A stretch of DNA of 64,000 nucleotides. It comes from Auanema rhodensis (Eukaryota; Nematoda; Chromadorea; Rhabditida; Rhabditidae). Every line of letters begins with the position of its first letter. The stretch's first letter is position 1. Made by a program: the position numbers and the translations under genes. The notes below the pieces were generated by a model that saw only the letters and a list, made by a program, of their open reading frames with translations, was not told the origin of the DNA and ran no database searches. Positions 51,401 through 61,700 of the stretch are shown piece after piece. The DNA lies in contig OZ059896.1 in assembly GCA_964057225.1 (NCBI GenBank), forward strand, positions 2,790,001 to 2,854,000, in the 5' to 3' direction.

Positions 51401-53490
51401 AATATTAATAAAAATTTGTTTTTAGATTAATATGGACATGGGGAATCTAATTTTGAAAACCGCATCTATTTATCTTTCACGTGAAGCGAGTTACATACCA
51501 AGTGCACATCACGTGTACACTTAATTAGCATAAATTAAAGTTCACGTAAATTTCAAAGTCATGGTTACCATGCACCAATATCAATAAAAATTGGTTTTTA
51601 GACTAATATGGACATGGGGAATCTAATTTTGAAAACCGCATCTCTTTATCTTTCACGTGAAGCGAGTTACATACCAAGTGCACATCACGTGTACATTTAA
51701 TTAGCATAAATTAAAGTTCACGTAAATTTCAAAGTCATGGTTACCATGCACCAATATCAATAAAAATTTGTTTTTAGACTAATATGGACATGGGGAATCT
51801 AATTTTGAAAATCGCATCTCTTTATCTTTCACGTGAAGCGAGTTACATACCAAGTGCACATCACGTGTACATTTAATTAGCATAAATTAAAGTTCACGTA
51901 AATTTCAAAGTCATGGTTACCATGAACCAATATCAATAAAAATTTGTTTTTAGACTAATATGGACATGGGGAATCTAATTTTGAAAATCGCATCTCTTTA
52001 TCTTTCACGTGAAGCGAGTTACATATAAAGTGCACATCACGTGTACATTTAATTAGCATAAATTAAAGTTCACGTAAATTTCAAAGTCATGGTTACCATG
52101 CACCAATATTAATAAAAATTTGTTTTTAGATTAATATGGACATGGGGAATCTAATTTTGAAAACCGCATCTCTTTATCTTTCACGTGAAGCGAGTTACAT
52201 ACCAAGTGCACATCACGTGTACATTTAATTAGCATAAATTAAAGTTCACGTAAATTTCAAAGTCATGGTTACCATGCACCAATATCAATAAAAATTCGTT
52301 TTTAGACTAATTTGGACATGGGGAATCTAATTTTGAAAACCGCATCTCTTTATCTTTCACGTGAAGCGAGTTACATACCGAGTGCACATCACGTGTACAT
52401 TTAATTAGCATAAATTAAAGTTCACGTAAATTTCAAAGTCATGGTTACCATGAACCAATATCAATAAAAATTTGTATTCAGACTAATATGGACATGGGGA
52501 ATCTAATTTTGGAAACCGCATCTCTTTATTTTTCACGTGAAGCGAGTTACATACCAAGTGCACATCACGTGTACATTTAATTAGCATAAATTAAAGTTCA
52601 CGTAAATTTCAAAGTCATGGTTACCATGAACCAATATCAATAAAAATTTGTTTTTAGACTAATATGGACATGGGGAATCTAATTTTGAAAATCGCATCTC
52701 TTTATCTTTCACGTGAAGCGAGTTACATATAAAGTGCACATCACGTGTACATTTAATTAGCATAAATTAAAGTTCACGTAAATTTCAAAGTCATGGTTAC
52801 CATGCACCAATATTAATACAAATTTGTTTTTAGATTAATATGGACATGGGGAATCTAATTTTGAAAACCGCATCTCTTTATCTTTCACGTGAAGCGAGTT
52901 ACATACCAAGTGCACATCACGTGTACATTTAATTAGCATAAATTAAAGTTCACGTAAATTTCAAAGTCATGGTTACCATGAACCAATATCAATAAAAATT
53001 TGTTTTTAGACTAATATGGACATGGGGAATCTAATTTTGGAAACCGCATCTCTTTATTTTTCACGTGAAGCGAGTTACATACCAAGTGCACATCACGTGT
53101 ACATTTAATTAGCATAAATTAAAGTTCACGTAAATTTCAAAGTCATGGTTACCATGAACCAATATCAATAAAAATTTGTTTTTAGACTAATATGGACATG
53201 GGGAATCTAATTTTGAAAATTGCATCTCTTTATCTTTCACCTGAAGCGAGTTACATACCAAGTGCACATCACGTGTACATTTAATTAGCATAAATTAAAG
53301 TTCACGTAAATTTCAAAGTCATGGTTACCATGAACCAATATCAATAAAAATTTGTTTTTAGACTAATATGGACATGGGGAATCTAATTTTGAAAATCGCA
53401 TCTCTTTATCTTTCACGTGAAGCGAGTTACATACCAAGTGCACATCACGTGTACATTTAATTAGCATAAATTAAAGTTCACGTAAATTTC
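42403..53490. repeat. Degenerate G-D-S-E-H-C subarray (monomers 242-304)
   Basis: Good six-unit copies include 43,107-44,162, and five-unit copies lacking H include 44,163-45,042. Elsewhere H is doubled (46,099-46,450), S has become P-like by losing ataaag (45,395, 45,747, 46,979, 49,619), or units are missing. Most S units here also carry 82t (aatcgc). Private changes include caataatca near 45,592, tcaagg near 49,623 and tgtattcag near 52,474. All monomers remain 176 bp. Confidence 0.75.
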
Positions 53491-53665
53491 AAAGTCATGG
53501 TTACCATGAACCAATATCAATAAAAATTTGTTTTAAACTAATATGGACATGGGGAATCTAATTTTGAAAACCGCATCTCTTTATCTTTCACGTGCAGCGA
53601 GTTACATACCAAGTGCACATCACGTGTTTACTTAATTAGCATAAATTAAAGTTCACGTAAATTTC
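53491..53665. repeat. 175-bp monomer with T-tract deletion and without 5a
   Basis: The next monomer start is 175 bp away because ttttaaact replaces tttttaaact. It has aaagtcatgg, ccaag and 142c, so its left and right parts resemble different types. It may be a recombinant of a V unit or an independent deletion. It also carries cgtgcagcg near 53,593. Confidence 0.85.
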
Positions 53666-55953
53666 AAAGTCATGGTTACCATGCACCAATATCAATAAAA
53701 ATTGGTTTTTAGACTAATATGGACATGGGGAATCTAATTTTGAAAACCGCATCTCTTTATCTTTCACGTGAAGCGAGTTACATACCAAGTGCACATCACG
53801 TGTACATTTAATTAGCATAAATTAAAGTTCACGTAAATTTCAAAGTCATGGTTACCATGCACCAATATCAATAAAAATTTGTTTTTAGACTAATTTGGAC
53901 ATGGGGAATCTAATTTTGAAAACCGCATCTCTTTATCTTTCAAGTGAAGCGAGTTACATACCAAGTGCACATCACGTGTACATTTAATTAGCATAAATTA
54001 AAGTTCACGTAAATTTCAAAGTCATGGTTACCATGCACCAATATCAATAAAAATTTGTTTTTAGACTAATTTGGACATGGGGAATCTAATTTTGAAAATC
54101 GCATCTCTTTATCTTTCACGTGAAGCGAGTTACATATAAAGTGCACATCACGTGTACATTTAATTAGCATAAATTAAAGTTCACGTAAATTTCAAAGTCA
54201 TGGTTACCATGCACCAATATTAATAAAAATTTGTTTTTAGATTAATATGGACATGGGGAATCTAATTTTGAAAACCGCATCTCTTTATCTTTCACGCGAA
54301 GCGAGTTACATACCAAGTGCACATCACGTGTACACTTAATTAGCATAAATTAAAGTTCACGTAAATTTCAAAGTCATGGTTACCATGCACCAATATCAAT
54401 AAAAATTGGTTTTTAGACTAATATGGACATGGGGAATCTAATTTTGAAAACCGCATCTCTTTATCTTTCACGTGAAGCGAGTTACATACCAAGTGCACAT
54501 CACGTGTACATTTAATTAGCATAAATTAAAGTTCACGTAAATTTCAAAGTCATGGTTACCATGCACCAATATCAATAAAAATTTGTTTTTAGACTAATTT
54601 GGACATGGGGAATCTAATTTTGAAAACCGCATCTCTTTATCTTTCAAGTGAAGCGAGTTACATACCAAGTGCACATCACGTGTACATTTAATTAGCATAA
54701 ATTAAAGTTCACGTAAATTTCAAAGTCATGGTTACCATGCACCAATATCAATAAAAATTTGTTTTTAGACTAATTTGGACATGGGGAATCTAATTTTGAA
54801 AACCGCATCTCTTTATCTTTCACGTGAAGCGAGTTACATACCAAGTGCACATCACGTGTACATTTAATTAGCATAAATTAAAGTTCACGTAAATTTCAAA
54901 GTCATGGTTACCATGCACCAATATCAATAAAAATTTGTTTTTAGACTAATATGGACACGGGGAATCTAATTTTGAAAATCGCATCTCTTTATCTTTCACG
55001 TGAAGCGAGTTACATACCAAGTGCACATCACGTGTACATTTAATTAGCATAAATTAAAGTTCACGTAAATTTCAAAGTCATGGTTACCATGAACCAATAT
55101 CAATAAAAATTTGTTTTTAGACTAATATGGACATGGGGAATCTAATTTCGAAAACCGCATCTCTTTATCTTTCACGTGAAGCGAGTTACATACCAAGTGC
55201 ACATCACGTGTACATTTAATTAGCATAAATTAAAGTTCACGTAAATTTCAAAGTCATGGTTACCATGCACCAATATCAATAAAAATTTGTTTTTAGACTA
55301 ATTTGGACATGGGGAATCTAATTTTGAAAACCGCATCTCTTTATCTTTCAAGTGAAGCGAGTTACATACCAAGTGCACATCACGTGTACATTTAATTAGC
55401 ATAAATTAAAGTTCACGTAAATTTCAAAGTCATGGTTACCATGCACCAATATCAATAAAAATTTGTTTTTAGACTAATATGGACATGAGGAATCTAATTT
55501 TGAAAACCGCATCTCTTTATCTTTCACGTGAAGCGAGTTACATACCTAGTGCACATCACGTGTACATTTAATTAGCATAAATTAAAGTTCACGTAAATTT
55601 CAAAGTCATGGTTACCATGAACCAATATCAATAAAAATTTGTTTTTAAACTAATATGGACATGGGGAATCTAATTTTGAAAACCGCATCTCTTTATATTT
55701 CACGTGAAGCGAGTTACATACCTAGTGCACATCACGTGTACATTTAATTAGCATAAATTAAAGTTCACGTAAATTTCAAAGTCATGGTTACCATGAACCA
55801 ATATCAATAAAAATTTGTTTTTAAACTAATATGGACATGGGGAATCTAATTTTGAAAACCGCATCTCTTTATCTTTCACGTGAAGCGAGTTACATACCTA
55901 GTGCCCATCACGTGTACATTTAATTAGCATAAATTAAAGTTCACGTAAAATTC
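53491..55953. repeat. Transitional segment with C' and A units (monomers 305-318)
   Basis: Begins with a 175-bp unit at 53,491 that has the T-tract deletion of type V but not its 5a, and an altered gtgtttact. C' units with tcaagtg in place of tcacgtg occur at spacings of four monomers (marker at 53,941, 54,645 and 55,349). The end is B/A-like: 63a with cctag at 55,426, A at 55,602 and A at 55,778 (gtgcccatc). No ataaag or cctag unit follows, so this is the edge between two subarrays. Confidence 0.8.
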
Positions 55954-58769
55954 AAAGTCATGGTTACCATGAACCAATATCAATAAAAATTTGTTTTTAG
56001 ACTAATATGGACATCGGGAATCTAATTTTGGTAACCGCATTTCTTTATCTCTCACGTGAAGCGAGTTACATACCAAGTGCACATCACGTGTACATTTAAT
56101 TAGCATAAATTAAAGTTCACGTAAATTTCAAAGTCATGGTTACCATGAACCAATATCAATAAAAATTTGTTTTTAGACTAATATGGACATGGGGAATCTA
56201 ATTTTGGAAACCGCATCTCTTTATCTTTTACGTGAAGCGAGTTACATACCAAGTGCACATCACGTGTACATTTAATTAGCATAAATTAAAGTTCACGTAA
56301 ATTTCAAAGTCATGGTTACCATGAACCAATATCAATAAAAATTTGTTTTTAGACTAATATGGACATCGGGAATCTAATTTTGGTAACCGCATTTCTTTAT
56401 CTCTCACGTGAAGCGAGTTACATACCAAGTGCACATCACGTGTACACTTAATTAGCATAAATTAAAGTTCACGTAAATTTCAAAGTCATGGTTACCATGA
56501 ACCAATATCAATAAAAATTTGTTTTTAGACTAATATGGACATGGGGAATCTAATTTTGAAAACCGCATCTCTTTATCTTTCACGTGAAGCGAGTTACATA
56601 CCAAGTGCACATCACGTGTACATTTAATTAGCATAAATTAAAGTTCACGTAAATTTCAAAGTCATGGTTACCATGAACCAATATCAATAAAAATTTGTTT
56701 TTAGACTAATATGGACATGGGGAATCTAATTTCGGAAACCGCATCTATTTACCTTTCACGTGAAGCGAGTTACATACCAAGTGCACATCACGTGTACATT
56801 TAATTAGCATAAATTAAAGTTCACGTAAATTTCAAAGTCATGGTTACAATGCACCAATATCAATAAAAATTTGTTTTTAGACTAATATGGACATGGGGAA
56901 TCTAATTTTGAAAACCGCATTTCTTTATCTCTCACGTGAAGCGAGTTACATACCAAGTGCACATCACGTGTACATTTAATTAGCATAAATTAAAGTTCAC
57001 GTAAATTTCAAAGTCATGGTTACCATGAACCAATAACAATAAAAATTTGTTTTTAGACTAATATGGACATGAGGAATCTAATTTTAAAAACCGCATCTCT
57101 TCATCTTTCACGTGAAGCGAGTTACATACCAAGTGCACATCACGTGTACATTTAATTAGCATAAATTAAAGTTCACGTAAATTTCAAAGTCATGGTTACA
57201 ATGCACCAATATCAATAAAAATTTGTTTTTAGACTAATATGGACATGGGGAATCTAATTTTGTAAACCGCATTTCTTTATCTCTCACGTGAAGCGAGTTA
57301 CATACCAAGTGCACATCACGTGTACATTTAATTAGCATAAATTAAAGTTCACGTAAATTTCAAAGTCATGGTTACCATGAACCAATATCAATAAAAATTT
57401 GTTTTTAGACTAATATGGACATGGGGAATCTAATTTTGGAAACCGCATCTCTTTATCTTTTACGTGAAGCGAGTTACATACCAAGTGCACATCACGTGTA
57501 CATTTAATTAGCATAAATTAAAGTTCACGTAAATTTCAAAGTCATGGTTACCATGAACCAATATCAATAAAAATTTGTTTTTAGACTAATATGGACATGG
57601 GGAATCTAATTTTGAAAACTGCATCTCTTTATCTTTCACGTGAAGCGAGTTACATACCAAGTGCACATCACGTGTACATTTAATTAGCATAAATTAAAGT
57701 TCACGTAAAATTCAAAGTCATGGTTACGATGAACCAATATCAATAAAAATTTGTTTTTAGACTAATATGGTCATGTGGAATCTAATTTTGAAAACCGCAT
57801 CTCTTTATCTTTCACGTGAAGCGAGTTACATACTGAGTGCACATCACGTGTACATTTCATTAGCATAAATTAAAGTTCACGTAAATTTCAAAGTCATGGT
57901 TACCATGAACCAATATCAATAAAAATTTGTTTTTAGACTAATATGGACATGAGGAATCTAATTTTGAAAACCGCATCTCTTCATCTTTCACGTGAAGCGA
58001 GTTACATACCAAGTGCACATCACGTGTACATTTAATCAGCATAAATTAAAGTTCACGTAAATTTCAAAGTCATGGTTACCATGAACCAATATCAATAAAA
58101 ATTTGTTTTTAGACTAATATGGACATGGGGAATCTAATTTTGAAAACCGCATCTATTTATCTTTCACGTGAAGCGAGTTACATACCAAGTGCACATCACG
58201 TGTACATTTAATTAGCATAAATTAAAGTTCACGTAAATTTCAAAGTCATGGTTACCATGAACCAATATCAATAAAAATTTGTTTTTAGACTAATATGGAC
58301 ATGAGGAATCTAATTTTGAAAACCGCATCTCTTCATCTTTCACGTGAAGCGAGTTACATACCAAGTGCACATCACGTGTACATTTAATTAGCATAAATTA
58401 AAGTTCACGTAAATTTCAAAGTCATGGTTACCATGAACCAATATCAATAAAAATTTGTTTTTAGACTAATATGGACATGGGGAATCTAATTTTGAAAACC
58501 GCATCTCTTTATCTTTCACGTGAAGCGAGTTACATACCAAGTGCACATCACGTGTACATTTAATTAGCATAAATTAAAGTTCACGTAAATTTCAAAGTCA
58601 TGGTTACCATGAACCAATATCAATAAAAATTTGTTTTTAGACTAATATGGACATGAGGAATCTAATTTTGAAAACCGCATCTCTTTATCTTTCACGTGAA
58701 GCGAGTTACATACCAAGTGCACATCACGTGTACATTTAATTAGCATAAATTAAAGTTCACGTAAATTTC
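55954..58769. repeat. Divergent subfamily, irregular part (monomers 319-334)
   Basis: All units are P-like and carry variants absent or very rare upstream: ggtaacc with catttct and tctctc (55,954 and 56,306), acaatgcacc (56,834 and 57,186), ttttacgtg (56,130 and 57,362), cttcatc (57,010, 57,890, 58,242) and tactgag (57,714). The first and third units are near-copies 352 bp apart, indicating a dimer step. Private single-unit changes look denser than in most of the array, as expected for an older or less homogenised array flank, though I did not count them. Confidence 0.75.
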
Positions 58770-61700
58770 AAAGTCATGGTTACCATGAACCAATATCAAT
58801 AAAAATTTGTTTTTAGACTAATATGAACATGAGGAATCTAATTTTGAAAACCGCATCTCTTCATCTTTCACGTGAAGCGAGTTACATACCAAGTGCACAT
58901 CACGTGTACATTTAATTAGCATAAATTAAAGTTCACGTAAATTTCAAAGTCATGGTTACCATTAACCAATATCAATAAAAATTTGTTGTTAGACTAATAT
59001 GGACATGGGGAATCTAATTTTGAAAACCGCATCTCTTTATCTTTCACGTGAAGCGAGTTACATACCAAGTGCACATCACGTGTACATTTAATTAGCATAA
59101 ATTAAAGTTCACGTAAATTTCAAAGTCATGGTTACCATGAACCAATATCAATAAAAATTTGTTTTTAGACTAATATGGACATGGGGAATCTAATTTTGAA
59201 AACCGCATCTCTTTATCTTTCACGTGAAGCGAGTTACATACCAAGTGCACATCACGTGTACATTAAATTAGCATAAATTAAAGTTCACGTAAATTTCAAA
59301 GTCATGGTTACCATGAACCAATATCAATAAAAATCTGTTTTTAGACTAATTTGGACATGGGGAATCTAATTTTGAAAACCGCATCTATTTATCTTTCACG
59401 TGAAGCGAGTTACATACCAAGTGCACATCACGTGTACATTTAATTAGCATAAATTAAAGTTCACGTAAATTTCAAAGTCATGGTTACCATGAACCAATAT
59501 CAATAAAAATTTGTTTTTAGACTAATATGGACATGGGGCATCTAATTTTGAAAACCGCATCTCTTCATCTTTCACGTGAAGCGAGTTACATACCAAGTGC
59601 ACATCACGTGTACATTTAATTAGCAAAAATTAAAGTTAACGTAAATTTCAAAGTCATGGTTACCATGAACCAATATCAATAAAAATTTGTTTTTAGACTA
59701 ATATGGACATGGGGAATCTAATTTTGAAAACCGCATCTCTTTATCTTTCACGTGAAGCGAGTTACATACCAAGTGCACATCACGTGTACATTTAATTAGC
59801 ATAAATTAAAGTTCACGTAAATTTCAAAGTCATGGTTACCATGAACCAATATCAATAAAAATTTGTTTTTAGACTAATATGGACATGGGGAATCTAATTT
59901 TGAAAACCGCATCTCTTTATCTTTCACGTGAAGCGAGTTACATACCAAGTGCACATCACGTGTACATTTAATTAGCATAAATTAAAGTTCACGTAAATTT
60001 CAAAGTCATGGTTACCATGAACCAATATCAATAAAAATTTGTTTTTAGACTAATATGGACATGGGGAATCTAATTTTGAAAACCGCATCTCTTTATCTTT
60101 CACGTGAAGCGAGTTACATACCAAGTGCACATCACGTGTACATTTAATTAGCATAAATTAAAGTTCACGTAAATTTCAAAGTCATGGTTACCATGAACCA
60201 ATATCAATAAAAATTTGTTTTTAGACTAATATGAACATGAGGAATCTAATTTTGAAAACCGCATCTCTTCATCTTTCACGTGAAGCGAGTTACATACCAA
60301 GTGCACATCACGTGTACATTTAATTAGCATAAATTAAAGTTCACGTAAATTTCAAAGTCATGGTTACCATTAACCAATATCAATAAAAATTTGTTGTTAG
60401 ACTAATATGGACATGGGGAATCTAATTTTGGAAACCGCATCTCTTTATCTTTCACGTGAAGCGAGTTACATACCAAGTGCACATCACGTGTACATTTAAT
60501 TAGCATAAATTAAAGTTCACGTAAATTTCAAAGTCATGGTTACCATGAACCAATATCAATAAAAATTTGTTTTTAGACTAATATGGACATGGGGAATCTA
60601 ATTTTGAAAACCGCATCTCTTTATCTTTCACGTGAAGCGAGTTACATACCAAGTGCACATCACGTGTACATTAAATTAGCATAAATTAAAGTTCACGTAA
60701 ATTTCAAAGTCATGGTTACCATGAACCAATATCAATAAAAATCTGTTTTTAGACTAATTTGGACATGGGGAATCTAATTTTGAAAACCGCATCTATTTAT
60801 CTTTCACGTGAAGCGAGTTACATACCAAGTGCACATCACGTGTACATTTAATTAGCATAAATTAAAGTTCACGTAAATTTCAAAGTCATGGTTACCATGA
60901 ACCAATATCAATAAAAATTTGTTTTTAGACTAATATGGACATGGGGAATCTAATTTTGAAAACCGCATCTCTTCATCTTTCACGTGAAGCGAGTTACATA
61001 CCAAGTGCACATCACGTGTACATTTAATTAGCAAAAATTAAAGTTAACGTAAATTTCAAAGTCATGGTTACCATGAACCAATATCAATAAAAATTTGTTT
61101 TTAGACTAATATGGACATGGGGAATCTAATTTTGAAAACCGCATCTCTTTATCTTTCACGTGAAGCGAGTTACATACCAAGTGCACATCACGTGTACATT
61201 TAATTAGCATAAATTAAAGTTCACGTAAATTTCAAAGTCATGGTTACCATGAACCAATATCAATAAAAATTTGTTTTTAGACTAATATGGACATGGGGAA
61301 TCTAATTTCGAAAACCGCATCTATTTATCTTTCACGTGAAGCGAGTTACATACCAAGTGCACATCACGTGTACATTTAATTAGCATAAATTAAAGTTCAC
61401 GTAAATTTCAAAGTCATGGTTACCATGAACCAATATCAATAAAAATTTGTTTTTAGACTAATTTGGACATGGGGAATCTAATTTCGAAAACCGCATCTAT
61501 TTATCTTTCACGTGAAGCGAGTTACATACCAAGTGCACATCACGTGTACATTTAATTAGCATAAATTAAAGTTCACGTAAATTTCAAAGTCATGGTTACC
61601 ATGAACCAATATCAATAAAAATTCGTTTTTAGACTAATATGGACATGGGGAATCTAATTTCGAAAACCGCATCTCTTTATCTTTCACGTGAAGCGAGTTA

